A DNA stretch of 64,000 nucleotides from Epiperipatus broadwayi (GCA_028023455.1 JAQFVV010006454.1:1347001-1411000); one strand, 5' to 3'; positions 47,501 through 61,200 are shown, counted from the stretch's first letter. Program-made: numbers and translations. Notes: generated from the sequence alone by a model not told the origin.

Positions 47501-48690
47501 TGTTTCTTTAGACGCATGCATTTTACAATAAAACATGTTTTTGTGATTCTTCTTACCATCATAATAAAGTTTTAAAGTTAATTAGAATATTTTTTTTATT
47601 ATTGATAACTTATTTAATTATATTCTTAATCCCTTTAAAATCATGTGTTCGTAAATTCAACGTTTTAATGTTTATTTTGCGTTATTTGATTCTGAGCCTT
47701 ATGCCTACGGTCTCCATTTAATATTTAACATAAGCTAATAGTTATTGAAATTAAAAGTAAAATAAAATGTGATAAGTAATTATAGTACAGTAAAGATTAT
47801 TTAGATATATATTGTTAAAAACTTAAAAAATAAATAAATGATTTTGTACATATTTATTAAATAATTCTGTTAAACAAACTCGTTTTCAATGAGCTTGGAA
47901 AGAATGTATTTTGAAAAAAAAGAGAGAAGCAATTAAAATTTGCTTTATTTTGTAATTTTTTAATTCAATGTCTCCTACTTCTTTATTTTTTTTTTTTTTC
48001 TTATTCATTTCAAACAATTGCATAACTAGTTTCATTTTTTAGAATTAAAAAAAATTATGTAACGTTTATTATTCAATAATTAATAAAGAAAACTTAATAA
48101 TTTGAAATTCAATAATTTATTAAATTATATTTGACATTTTACAGCCTGAATAGCAGTTTCTAAAGATTAGATAAAAATAAAAAAAAATGGCGAACATGTT
48201 ATTAATTTATTAATCGGATTTCAGTCTTTGCAAGGATTGTAAAATATCGAGTTTAATAAATTATTTGGGTAATTTTGAAAAAGAACATTCCACACAGTCA
48301 TATATGTATATGTATGTGGTCGTGTATATAAAAAATAGACAAATAGTGATAAGACTCATGAGGATTTTAACATTATGTAGGAGTATATAGTTTAAAAATT
48401 GCTTATAATCCATACAGGGATAAAAAAAATATATTTCATTTGAACAGTGTCTGAAAAATTATTAAGCTATTTCTTGTAGACGTAACATTTAAGTTTTTAA
48501 AGTGATGTCCAAGAAAGATACTACTTCTTTACTCAATGTTTAAAAATAAACACGGATGCTTAATAATTTTTAATTCATGATCCCCAAATTAATGTCTGAA
48601 TAAATGTGTTGTATGAATTAAAACATCATTTAAAAGATGATAATGTTGTCATAAACATTGTTAACTCCATGAAATAGATCAGGATCCAAA
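44531..48690. other. Gene-free DNA
   Basis: Contains a (GT)n microsatellite (about 45842-45878) and two slightly GC-richer spots (46230-46290 and 47400-47490) without coding potential or repeat partners in the window. The frame at 47131-47313 has no motif. Confidence 0.5.
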
Positions 48691-48700
48691 AACTGTTCAA

Positions 48701-48760
48701 ATACTTTGGTAGTTATAATGCATGCACGCAATACTTTGGTAGTTATAATGCATGCACGCA
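48701..48760 (+). repeat. Perfect 30-bp tandem duplication
   Basis: 48701-48730 is repeated exactly at 48731-48760 (unit begins ATACTTTGGTAGTTATAATG). Lack of any difference implies it is recent. Confidence 0.9.
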
Positions 48761-49779
48761 CAGTATCGATTAGATCTAAAGAATATCATTCTTCATAGTT
48801 TGGAAAATGTTTTGAAAAACAGGCATAAACTCTTACAATTGTAGTACCATTTATCTGAGCATAAATTATGCTTCTGATATTTTTCATTCTTATTTAATAG
48901 CACTCACATTAATAATAATAGCTTGAATGGATTGTTTATGCATAAAAATTAAGCTTATAAATTGTATAATAAATTGCTTTGGCACATGTTTGTTGACTTT
49001 TGTACTAATATGTTTCAATATCTTTTTTTGCTTTTTGATAATAATCTTTTATAATATTTGTCAATTTTTTTCAGTAATCAGTTAGCATATAAGGTTTTAT
49101 AATATTTCCAGTTTATTTTTATATATCTTAAGATAATAAACAGTTCAATAATTTTGGAATGCTATACTCTAGAAGATCATATTTCATGATACATTTTAAA
49201 TTCTGTTCTGACATTTTTCTCATTTCCATAAGATATTTATTTACTGTTTTTTTTTTTTTTTTGGTTTTTTATCTGATAAAACTATTATGTTGTCATGAAT
49301 TTCCATTTCTGCATTAATTTCAAATAAAAGAATAAATAATTTTGCCCACATCTAAATGAGTTTTTAGCATGAATATAACAATAAAAAAAGTTACTTGATT
49401 TCTGAAAATAAAAATACTTATTTTAAATAGGAGAAAATATAAAAATATCCAATTGTGCTTATATATAATGTTGATATTTCACACCATCTACATAACTGAA
49501 TTTTAAAAAAAAATGTTATTGATGATAAAAAAATGAAATATTTAAATTGGGAATTGTTTCAGTAGTCTCAAATTAAGTTCATAAATAGACAACAAAATAC
49601 AATATATTAATTCAAAGGACATAAAATCAAAAATACTGATTATGCTATTCTTGGGAATTCAAAATATTAAATACAGTATGTTTCTAAAGCGATGAATATA
49701 TATTATAAAGATTTTGTTTAGAGTATTAAAATTCAAGAAAGCAAATACTTTATCAGCAAGTGAAATTAAATAAAAACTT
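48761..49779. other. Gene-free DNA, possibly LINE remnant
   Basis: AT-rich; the part next to 49780 may belong to the inverted LINE segment, but no motif supports it. Confidence 0.4.
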
Positions 49780-50200
49780 TCAGTAATTTTTAGCTTATAT
49801 AATCATCATTTTGTACATTTAGATGTTTGGTCTGATCAAAAGCATGTTATATATCAATATAAAAATCCTCCACTTCTTCATCACAATAAAAAACTTATTG
49901 GAAATAAACATGAATTATCTGCATTTTGGAATCTAACATTATGCTGAGTAACTAATTTTTCCACTCTGTCTGATATATTATCAATCTCCATAATTTTATT
50001 TATAATGAATCCTACTCCACTTGTGCTTCTAATATTTATGCTTTATAGTTAAATACATGTTTATTTTTTAAATTAATTCTCTCTTCACCTTTTTTTATAT
50101 AACTTAACAAAGTCCAACAATGTTTTATTTAGTATCAAATGGTTCTTTCCAATTCATACAATCTTCTCTACATGAAAATAACCTGCTATTGTAAGTGGGA
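49780..50200 (-). pseudogene. RTE endonuclease, N-terminal half (inverted)
   Basis: Minus strand reads RSTSGVGFIINKIMEIDNIS then DRVEKLVTQHNVRFQ, and after a frame change DEEVEDFYIDI and AFDQTKH. GVGF(I/L), ISDRV and DEEVEDFY are landmarks of RTE-type APE endonucleases. At least two frameshifts and several stops are present. Confidence 0.7.
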
Positions 50201-50599
50201 TGCAATCAAGGGATTCTTAACATCCTCGACCTTTATCTCCAATGTTTTGGCTAGGGAAATTACAGCCTCCTGTAAATAAGAGCTATAACTTTATTTTGTC
50301 TATCATTATAATAAATATCTATTTAAAACAATATTTATACACATTCATTCTGCTTCAAGAAGTCTCAAGTGAACTACCAGGCAACTAAAAAAAAGACTAT
50401 TGCATTTCTTGATTTAAACTCAGAGGTAAAAGTCCAATAAACTCATCATACTGGCTGATGCATTTCGGTGAGCACTTCATCTATGTTCATGTAGTATATA
50501 AACAATCATACAGTTAATAACATATGCAACAACAAGGAAAACAACATTTGAAGTGAGCATTAGGAATTTGTCCCACTTGATTTATTAAGATCTTAACAT

Positions 50600-52260
50600 T
50601 TTAAAATTATCATGGGATTCTTTAATACTAGAATTGCTAAATGACTAAACAATGAAAATGCTATGGATATTTTATGGAAATAGAAATGATAAGGACATAG
50701 GCTTGTAGAATTGCCAGGAAAAGCAAAACTGTATATTATGAATTCTTTCTTTCAGAAAAATTCTAAATGGAAATGGACAAGTAAGCATCCAAATGATGAT
50801 ATAACAGACTTGTATTATATTTTGGCAAACATAAAATATATATTTTCAGGTTCCTTTTGTTCTTAACAGATTTAACATGGGGTAAAAAGACAAAAATTAT
50901 TAAGAAAATCACTGTTTGCAGTTTATATTTCTAAGGTTTCAGAAGCATTCCAATGAATTTAAATTAAAACTTGCAAATTGTTTTAAAATATTAACAGACT
51001 TTGAGAATTATTCAAATTTGAATGAAATCAATAGAAAAATAACTGATACACTAGTAAGAACCAGAAGAAATATGACTAGTTCAAAGGTAGTATTTTACTA
51101 TTAAATTTTTTATTCAAACAAAACTATATATAAAAATTAAGAATGAATATGAAAATATACAAAAATGATTAAGAAAAATTGAATATTTAGAGTTTTTTTA
51201 AATAGTAGAAAAAGAATTAATAACAACATAAGAAAATATAAAGATGAATTAGTAAGAAAAGCTATGAAAGAGAAGAAAAATCTCAAAAATGTAAAACATT
51301 GTGCTACTGGTATAATAAGAAGAAAGGATGAAATTATTACTAAAAAAATATGACATCATCAAACATGAGGAAAGGGTCTATAATAAATAATTGAGTAATA
51401 AAAAACTAAAAAATAATATCTTTATAATTACTATTACTTCTGAATGGCCCAGCATTTTAAATGAAGAAGTGAAACATTCAATTAAATCTATAAAGCAGAT
51501 GGAAATGGAATTATAATAATATCTTTAAAAAAGCAAGTAAAGATATTTACCAAATGTTTAAGTTGTTAAGATGCACCAGATGATTGGGAAAATGTAATAG
51601 TAATATTGATATGTACCAAAGGTGATAAAACCACATTATAAATTACAGGCCTTTCAATCTTTTACCAGTTTGATACAAAAATTTTACCAAGATGGTTACA
51701 ACTTGTCACACTCTTCCACAGCAAATTAAATTTTAGCCAACCAAAAGAACAAGCTGGTGGTAAATATTATCCAACTATTGTGAGAAGTTATAAAAAAAAT
51801 CAATAAATATAAATTGCTGTTATGCTTTGGATTTGTATATTACAAAACGGTGTTTAATTCTATAAACATTTCTAGGGTAATTAAAGCATTGAATCAACAG
51901 AGTATAGACTGAAATACTGTCATATATTTTGAAGAATATTTATCAAAATGCAACAGCAATGATTAGATTACCAGTAGTATTAAGAATATTAACATTGAAA
52001 ATTATATATCACAGGATGATTTCATATCTTCAACACTTTTTACATGTAATTTTTAAAAAAAATGGTGAATTAAAATGGGAAGCTAAAGCAATAAAAATAA
52101 ATGGAGATTATTTAAGCCATCTACATTTTGTATACTTTGACAGGTGAGTATTGATGCTGTAATAATAAATACAGAACAAACAAATAACTACAGAGGAATA
52201 AATCTGGAAAACAATGTATTCACATACATATTCTGCAAAGCCTGTTAAGAGTTTGTTTTT
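50600..52260 (+). pseudogene. RTE endonuclease C-half, linker and RT (broken)
   Basis: In order: IIMGFFNTRIA (endonuclease GDFNA motif, D lost), GHRLVELPGKAKLYIMNSFF, NSKWKWTSKHPNDDITDLYYILA (the W.SP...NEIDYI motif, degraded), an open stretch at 50916-51104 (FQKHSNEFKLKLANCFKILT..., the linker), KGDKTTL and QPKEQAG (RT fingers), CYALDLY (palm A region), then 51929-52147 with IYQNATAMIRL, KKNGELKWEAKAIKINGDYL and SHLHFVYFD. The last replaces the catalytic FADD, so the polymerase site is lost. Multiple stops and shifts. Confidence 0.8.
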
Positions 52261-53199
52261 GAGTTCTATATATAACATTTGTAATACAAGCTTATTAAAT
52301 TAGGTCATATGACATCTGACTTGATTTTTTTTGTACACATATATAATTATGGAAGCTCTGTGCTATTTATATCAATGCACCTCTCTTTCTTGTCAGATTT
52401 CAATTTCAAATGTAAAATAAATCAAAGCTTTTTTCAAACTAAATTTTATACTATTATTTGTTTGAAATGAATTCCTGTCATTGAGATACATTATGATAGT
52501 TTTCAGCACCATGGAAAGGTTTATGTAAAAATCATTTTATGCCCTTAATGCAAATTCTGATGAAATAAATATATGTTTATATCATATCCAATGAAAGTAA
52601 GTTTTAACGAAACGTATGTAATGTGAGAGATCGTTTTGTTTATTTTACTTAGGTAGTGATATATTTAAATTTACTATCAAGTCTCTAATATTATATATAT
52701 ACTGTGTATATACATATTACAGTAGAATCTTTATATGAGATCTTAAGGTGTTTTTTTTTTTAAAAAAATGATGTCTATTTTAATTCCCGAGCAAGTTTGT
52801 TTTGTTTTGAAAACTTTTATATTTTACAAAAAAAAAAAGCCAATAAAATAATTTTAAATCATTCACATTTCAATGCAGATAAAGTAAGTAAATAAATAAT
52901 AAATTATCTAGAGAATCATAATTATAAATTAAAAGATTAATAATGATTTATTTAATTTATAATATTTATTTATATATACCTGTATTGTACGTAATAAATC
53001 TTTCTTTGGTAAATTCGAAGTTATTTTATTATAATCAATTGTATATAAAATTATTTAAGATGTTCTAAAAATCTATCAAAATAAATATTAGTCAATGCCT
53101 GGTAATTATAAATTATCAAATGGTGTACGTGCGAGTCTATATATAAGAATAATAAAATGCCATATCACATGCAATGTATTTTAAAAATATTATAGCAAA
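52261..53199. other. Gene-free AT-rich DNA
   Basis: Nothing recognised; poly-T and poly-A runs near 52751 and 52829. Confidence 0.5.
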
Positions 53200-53690
53200 A
53201 CGAATAAATATAGTTTATACAATTGAATGCTGAGATAGTTGTGCTGAGTAATAGAATTCACTTCCAGTTAATAAATAGCCTGCCTCGTGAGCTCTGGTAA
53301 GACTCTTCTGGCTGTACTGGACAGCTTGCCTCGAGTCAATTCTAGTTCAGATTCAAGTTGGTTGCGGATGTAGTAGTTTCCAGTTCATATGTGGACTTGC
53401 CTCACTGCATAAACATCGCGATAATAACTGGGAAAAAATCTTTGCTGATGGAAGAAGGTTTATTGTAGAGCATGTTCAGTCATTCAAGTAGACAGAAGTA
53501 ATTGCTCTGCCTTGCCTTTAAAATGCTGACTATTTAATGGCAGATCCTATACTTTACTGGAAACACTCGGATTTTGTGCACAAACTCCAATGAAGGGTTT
53601 ATCCCCATTGGATAGTGACAGGTGCTAGCCAATCTAGCAAGAAATCTGGAATAGTCCACTTCTAAAGGCAAGATCAGATATGACAACTAT
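53200..53690. other. GC-richer unassigned island
   Basis: About 490 bp whose base composition is clearly higher in G+C than its surroundings (for example GCCTGCCTCGTGAGCTCTGG and CAGCTTGCCTCGAGTCAATT). No long open frame in either strand, no splice-delimited exon I could defend, no inverted ends and no partner in this window. It may be a decayed mobile element or a non-coding exon. Unrecognised. Confidence 0.4.
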
Positions 53691-54629
53691 CTAAAAAAAA
53701 ATTAAAATTTTATTTATTTCTAAAATAACCTTTGGAAGATTCGGATATTTTGTTTGCCTATATAGTCAAATTTATTAAATGGCTGAACACAAAAAAATAT
53801 TTGGCAAGAAACCAATAGAATAGGATGGGGTATTGCTTACCCCTTTCCTGAAATAATGCCAATATAACCATCAACATTCTATTCATATTTGGCAAGAGTA
53901 GCTAGCAGTCACCAAAAAAAAAAAAAAACTAAAAAAATAAAATCACTCTACCTATGAAAATAATGCAATTTTATTACGATTAGAAAAAATCTTTGGGGAA
54001 TAACTGTTGATATCTGTAAGAATCAACCAAGCATGAATATTTCCAAGAAGTGGTTCCATCTCCATTTAACTAAAACAAAAACAATAGACTATCCATGTAA
54101 TGTTTAAAGAAATCATCCTCATAGAATTTAGTTGCACTTAAAAGTTTTCTTCTGTATTTCTTATTGGCTTTGAGAGGATCAGAACAAAAGAATTATTTGC
54201 AAAGACTTTAAATACCAGTCTAATTTAATTTCTTTTAATACAAATTTAAATTTTTTTTTTTATTTGCTATTGTCATGTTATGTTTTCTTTTATTTATTTT
54301 AGAACTCCCAAAAAAATATTGTACCTACCAGTTAAACCTAATTAAACTTTTTTGAACTTAAATATATGTATGTGTGTGCATGTGCACGTATACAATCGGC
54401 TATTATGAATGAGGAAATTATATAAATATTTTATGTATCTTTAAAACATAACTAGATTAAAGGATTATTTAAAGTATTTACTTTATTTTTTTAAATATTT
54501 AAATACAATGTTTCTAAGATAATTTGGATTTTGTTTGATGTTGCTACATCAGTAGAGTTCATATCTATTATTCGTAAAGATGGTATTTTGTTTTAAGTCT
54601 TGTTAGCATATGTTTATGTTTATTTAAGA
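53691..54629. other. Gene-free AT-rich DNA
   Basis: Nothing recognised. Confidence 0.5.
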
Positions 54630-54882
54630 ATACATTTTTTCTTTATTTTACTTAATGTTGATATATATATAATTATTTTTAGGAATAAACAGATGATGAG
54701 TTCATCTTTACCTAGTTTAAGATATATATATAAACCTAGTTTGAGATATATATATCTTAACCTAGTTTAAGATATATATATATATATCTTAAACTAGGTA
54801 AAGATGAACTCATCATCTGTTTATTCCTAAACATAATTATATATATATATATCTCAACATTAAGTAAAATAAAGAAAAAATG
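54630..54882. repeat. Near-perfect palindrome, arms about 110 bp
   Basis: Left arm 54630-54740 and right arm about 54785-54882 are reverse complements with very few differences (both contain AACAGATGATGAGTTCATCT or its complement). The centre holds three tandem CCTAGTTTAAGATATATATA-type units of alternating length. As RNA it would be a long hairpin. It codes for nothing. Confidence 0.85.
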
Positions 54883-55059
54883 TATATATATATTCTGAGA
54901 TACTCATAGCTACAGATTTGTTTGGATTCATTTTTTGCTAGGAGCCCTTACATACACTGATATATAAATAATTAGCTATGGTTGACATAGACATTAGTAG
55001 TTAATCAACAGTCCAAGAAACATGTATGTAAACATCACATGATCACCATTTCTTATGCT

Positions 55060-55215
55060 TGCTCTTAACTGATGAAGGCCACAAGCCAGAAACTAGTCTG
55101 GGGATATTGGATGAATGGGCACTGGATTGAGATTTTATGCACAAGCCTTCTGGCATCCATTTATTACTCTGGCTTGCATTAAGTGGCAATGTGTATGGAG
55201 AGTTTCCATGTTTTA
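55060..55215 (+). repeat. Repeat S4, best-preserved copy
   Basis: Matches the complements of the S4 copies at 13.4-14.2 kb: GGGGATATTGGATGAATGGG, TTTTATGCACAAGCCTTCTG and TACTCTGGCTTGCATTAAGT. Non-coding. Confidence 0.75.
55062..55108 (+). ncRNA. Hammerhead-like motif in S4
   Basis: Core CTGATGA 55069-55075, stem II GGC/GCC (55077-55079 with 55085-55087) with loop CACAA and an A.A closing mismatch, GAA 55089-55091, stem III palindrome ACTAGT 55092-55097, cleavage position C55098. Stem I pairing is weak (only T-A, then G.T and G-C pairs around a mismatch), which lowers confidence. Confidence 0.55.
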
Positions 55216-58200
55216 ATAAACATGTATGTAATGGTAATATCCTTAATTTAATATCTAGTATATTTATAGAATTAATAAAGATAACTCTTGCTTAGTTCTT
55301 TTTTCGAGATCATTTTATTTTTCTTATGTGCAAATTATAATAACCAAAATGTAAATATCAGATGGATTATCTAAATTAATAAAGTTATTATTAGTTAACT
55401 CGAATTTTAATTTTAATGTAAATAAAGCCATAGATGATTTTATTAAATCTAGTTTTGTATTTTGATTTATTTTGTTTTTATGGTCACTTATCACAATAAT
55501 TGATTCTGGTCACATATCATGCTTATAAAGTCAACATAATATATTTACCCTTGAGATTAGAGAATGCATGATTATTTTAAATATAATTTTGAAAATTAAT
55601 AAAATGTCTCTTTAATTCCAGAATATATTCTTAAAACTCCTTAGTATCTATAAATATATCTATGTAGGTAGACAAATCCTAACAGAAGGAGTCAAAGTGT
55701 TTAACTTTTCTCATGCTCACCATTATATAATTTAGAATTGAATGTAGGAGGTATATCTAACCTTTTTGGTATACAAACTCCAGTTGGACAAGTGAGTTAA
55801 AACTCAACTTTTGATTTGTCAATTACAGAATCAGCAATAAAAATATATTCATCTTTTAATATTATATTCATTTTAGTTTCATTTGTAAAAAGTATATTAA
55901 TAATTTTTCAGATTATGAAAGTGAACGAAAGTTATTTCAAAAATAAATTTCTATTTATAATTATAAAATATTCAATAGTGGAAGATCTAAAAAGAAGTTT
56001 GTAACAAATTAAAAAATGCTGCAGATGTCATTGATTTCTTTCTCGATTTATGTTAGTGTAAAAGTAAAGAATTTTTTATTAAAATCTTACTATTTTTCTA
56101 AAATAATTATATTTTTATTATATTTTATAAAAATACATTATAATATATAAAAAATACTTTAAAATGCCCTAAAACATTTACTTCATTTTCAGAATCAAAA
56201 CAAAGAAGTTGGAGTGGTGAAAATTATTGACAGATGCTCTTCTTTTGTTTGTGATGAGAACCAACCAATCAGCATCTAGGAAGGCCTGCCTTGTCTCTTT
56301 GTTGTAGCTTTGAACACATATATTATTAATTTTTTTATTTGTAAAATAATTTCAGAGAGAGCAGCATCTTACAATATTTTTAAGCTTTAAAATGAGCCTA
56401 AATAATCTACAATAACATAAAAACTACTAGATTTGGAGCAAATTAAAGCCATGTACAGGTTTACTTAAAACAATCCCTAAATGAGTTAATAGATATTTTT
56501 GTCTTTGCCTCCTACATATCATTACAGTAATTTGCTTCCCAATACATATCATTTCAATAATTGGCACCTCAATTCACGAATATATTGAATGAGTTGAATC
56601 TTTTATACCATTACAGTAAATAATAATGAAATAGCATCATGCAATGTGTATGGTTAATAGATAAGTGATCATTATTTATTTAACTGAATATGATAAGAGC
56701 AAAGAATCAGCAGTAACAGTAATTACATATAAGTAATTAACATAACGTCTCTAGCAATTATTCAACAATGGTGATCTTTTATAAGTGGATTTAAAAAAGA
56801 TTACTATAAGACAGGCTAATCATCATCAAGCCATGCTAATCATGAGATATATTATAAAAGAGCAATCATTAATATTTATTGGTGCATGCACATACGTAAG
56901 TAGTAATAATATTCATAAAACTAATTATTTATCAAAATATTATGGAATCATATATCAATTCTGGTTGGCATCAAAAGCTCAGGATACTAGTTATCAGTTA
57001 ACCAGTAGTTATCATTTTAAATATATAAATAAATGTGTGAACTTTAATATTGACTTTCATTATCATAATTTCATGTGAACAATTTTTAAAAAAATTATAT
57101 AGAAGTCCTTGCGCATATATACTCTGAATGCCATTAAGTCTAAAGCTAGCGTGGAATCACAAGAACATTTGTATAAGTAAACAAGAGCAGACATATAATA
57201 TTAAATGTATACTACTATTCTGAGATAATTTAAAATAATGATAAATAAAATTTTGAATTACTTTAATAATAACAAAAAACAAAAGGTCTGATAAATACTC
57301 TACAATGCAAAGAGATCATTCAGATTATGGTTTACAATTATCACATATTATATCCATGGATTTGCAAATAAAATTGTATATGTAACATTGTATAAACATT
57401 AGTTAACAGATGCAAAATTATAATAGTTCATAAATTTAGGATATATATATGCACATATTTATATGTTGATTTATAAGATATTCTAATTACTTCTAAGCTA
57501 AATTATTTCAACTATGTTAATTCAATTTAGTTTAAATATAATGACTGAGTTGACCAACATATAGACTCTTGTAAGTTTATAAACATATGGGTATTCATAA
57601 AATATTTCAAACATTATTTTTTTTACATCTCTATATAAATATTATTCTATTTTAATATGTAAATAGGTTAAATATATGCAAATGTGTAAAGACATCCATA
57701 TTTAGTGAAAAATAATGTTTCAATTCTTAATAATTAAGTTTCCTTTATATAATGCTATTTTATTCTTTTTATTTAAAAATAAAACATGAGACTATGTGTA
57801 ATATTCTCTTTAAATAAAAATATTTCCATTATTACTTATACTATAAATCAAGTTATTTTTAATTTTTAATCTAATCATTCTTAAATTGTAAGCAACAATG
57901 TTTAGTATAAAGAAAGATTACTTTATTTTTTCAAAAATTACTTTTAAGTTCATTCACTGAGGATATGAAGACATTTCTTTTTTTTTTCTTTTCCTGGAAA
58001 ATTGCAACTTTATGAAATTGATTTGATTTAGCAATTTTAATGAATATATTCAAAAGTTTGTAAGTTTTATAACAAATGGAATTTAAATAATTTTCTGTTT
58101 TGTGCAGTAAAGGAATAGTTTTGTTTCATTATTTCTTAAATTAATAATATGAACATATATATATTACTGGCTTTTTATTCTCCACATCTTAAATTGTTTT

Positions 58201-61200
58201 CCTCAGAAATAATTAATTTTCCTACACCATATGCATATTTTAATGAACATTTTCATATCAAAGCTATGATTCTATATGTATGAATAATAGTTTAATATAT
58301 GCTATTGGTGTCTATCAGGATTATGTTAGTTTCTCATATAGATTGCTTGTATGAATGTTTTTGGATAACAGATCCTGTAGTGCTACCAGTTTTCAATTCA
58401 CACTCCACTTGTATAATTGTCATGCTTCCTGTATAACAAGTGATGTCTACCACCCTTATATTGATCTATAAAACATTATTAATTATTCAACACATCTTTA
58501 GAAATTCTACAGTCAGCAAGCTTGGAATGCTCTATTTTTTGAATCTGCCTCTTTTCCAGGTAAACTTATCCTAATATTATCCTTATAATATGGGATATAC
58601 AAAAATTAATAAGAATAGAACTAATTAAGTCTCTTTTTTTTTTCTTAATTAATATATAGAGTATAATAAAAAACAAGATTGTAATTAAATTACAATTATT
58701 TTTTTAGTTCACATTAATCAAAACTAAAATTAGATTAAAAATACTTTCTTAATTAAAAATTTTAATCATTTAAAGTATAGACTGGAATGCACTTTTATAA
58801 TTATATGTACATATGCACTAAATAAATACGTTTGTTTTCTTTCTTTTTTTAGGTTAAAAGTGTAGTTTTTTGTCAGAATTTGGAATAAATAAAGTAAATT
58901 ACTTGTATCAACTGAAAAAAAAAACAAGAAATAATATTACTTAATTAATAATTAATTGAACTCCAAACTTTATTTTAATTAATTATATACATACATTTTA
59001 TCTGTGTTCATTTCTTCTGTTTTTTTTTTAAACTTTAAGCGATCAGAGTGAGTTATCAATCATATTAAGGGGACTCATAAGTTGTAAATAGTCATTGAAA
59101 TTTATTACTATCAATACTCAAGTAAATATTAATTATAAAGAAAATATCGGTGGCTTTAATTCATCAATTTCTACTTAAGATTTCTAAAGATATCATAATA
59201 TCAATAATTAGAAACAATAATGCTTGGAGACTAGTCATTTCAGGTATCTGGCCTATTTCAAACCCTAATTAGGCAGGCATTGTATCATCAATAAACAAGT
59301 AGAAACTATAAACAAATTATTAAGAACAGACTATTATAACTCAGGAAATAACATCAAGTGGGTGAGTACACTGGTAACTCAATAAAATATCTTCTCAGGT
59401 ATACAGACAATATATTTTATTCACTTTCATCTCTTGGTTTGATGTCAAGTGCATATTTAAATAAATAACAAGTGAATATCATCTAGCCGGGCACCACTAG
59501 ATTATCTGAACCTAGACACAGTTATATCTTATAACCTTTTCACATGTACTGGGTTTGAATCCCTTTCTGGTACTTTATTTCTAACAAAAATGGAGGATTT
59601 TGCTTTTAGACCACCATATCACTATATGCACTCACATTTAGCTAAACATAAAACATCCTTAAACTAAAGTGGAGTATAAAATTTATTAGACAGAAATCAT
59701 TTCTTAGATCTTAACATAATAAATGTGTTTCAATATCTTTATAAGTTTTACTAGCTCAGATTATACTATTAATTTAGGATGGCAATTCACTCATCCTTGC
59801 ATGATATAGATGATGGAATGGTGGTTATTATAATTATTCACAAATGTCAACTAAATACCATGAAATCACTTATTTATCTATGGCCTTTAAACATTTATCT
59901 AGCTCATTAATTCAAACATGATGATGATGATGATAATGATAACAATAATAGTTCCATCCACAGCTTTAGGACTAAGCCTAATCATAAAACTTAATTTTTA
60001 AAGAAATTCAATAACTATTGCTTAATCTTAGTATATCTAATCAAATCTTAAATAATTAATATTAACCATTGATGATGAATGATCACAACTAATAAAGAAT
60101 ACTCTCAATGAAATATATACGCCTCATTTAATAAAACAATTTAACATTTATTAATGCATTACCAACATATACATACAATTTAAAGATAAAACTAAGAATT
60201 TATATGAATAATAATGATAATAACAATAATCGATTATTGGGCAATCATAAGATCAATTTTGAGTTCTTCCCCATTTCCCATCAAAGATATATAAGGTATA
60301 TTAAATTGGATACTAAGTTTGCTAAAGTTTTCTCTTCACAAAAAAATATTTCATTTAAAAAAATATATATATTCACTTTTTGGCACACATACTTTTATAA
60401 TCTAACATGTAAAGTAGAATGGTTTAAAAAAATGTTAGTAGAATCGGAAAAAGAAGAATTCAAGAAACAAGTTTTTAAATTGCTTCTCCCCCTTCCCGCT
60501 TCAGCTCTGGAGATCGCTATTCTTTTAATCAAAACAAAAATAACCTAATATTTTTAACGCTATATATGTCTATTATTCATCCATTCACATGCAATTATAT
60601 ACGTGTAACAACTTAATATATTACTGTACATGTGTGTGTTTATCCCCTTATAACTAAACATTATTTAAAAACAAAATAATAATACAAAAAAAAATCTTTT
60701 ACATATTAACAAACATTTCATAATTTTAGATTAGTATACAATAATACCTTTACAAAATAAACTTCATTAATAAGCTGGATATACATAGAATTATTACTCA
60801 AGGTTATAACTATTTTTATTGAAGAAAATTTTTTTTTCAATCGATTATGGTTGTTTTAAAGTTCTAAGAAAAAAAATACAAAACTTCATCTCTAAAATGT
60901 TACGAATAGTCTTTGAAATCATAAAAAGAAGATAGATAATGAAAATTCATATTGCCAGTCCCAAGGATTTAAACTTAGCTTGTTTAATGTTCATACTTTT
61001 GCAACAATCATGGTTTCTTTTTCTTGAGGCTTGTAATTATTTAATGGTTATGGGGATTGTGATATTATTTGCCACTGGAACTTTTTCTTTCCTTTCTTGT
61101 TAAGCATAATTCTTTCATTAGAATATATCAGTTGTTCTCTCATTTGCAATTGTTTCTTACTGGGTTTAAATTCAGTCACTGGAATAATTGTACTAGATGA

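Larger units (their letters stand above)
49780..52260. mobile_element. RTE LINE with inverted 5' segment
   Basis: Two LINE pieces lie head to head. 49780-50200, read on the minus strand, is the first half of the APE-type endonuclease. 50600-52260, on the plus strand, carries the second half of the endonuclease, the linker and the RT. The element coordinates of the two pieces appear to be contiguous: the inverted piece ends around HAFDQTKH and the plus piece starts at IIMGFFNTRIA. This is the product expected of twin priming during LINE insertion. 50201-50599 is unassigned and may be inverted 5' sequence. All frames are broken. Confidence 0.7.

Noticed and set aside
50430-50480. Hammerhead core near CTGATGCATTTCGGTG
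   Set aside because: The core reads CTGATGC, no GAA follows at the right place and the flanks do not pair.
56785-57078. 97-codon plus-strand frame
   Set aside because: No motif, no repeat partner and no splice context that would make it an exon.
59551-59562. tRNA gene or tRNA-derived SINE
   Set aside because: A B-box-like GGTTTGAATCCC is present, but I find no A box at the right distance and no acceptor stem.
60204-60548. 114-codon plus-strand frame starting MNNNDNNNN
   Set aside because: The start is a translated AAT-type microsatellite and the rest matches no family. A frame of this length is within chance for 64 kb at this composition.
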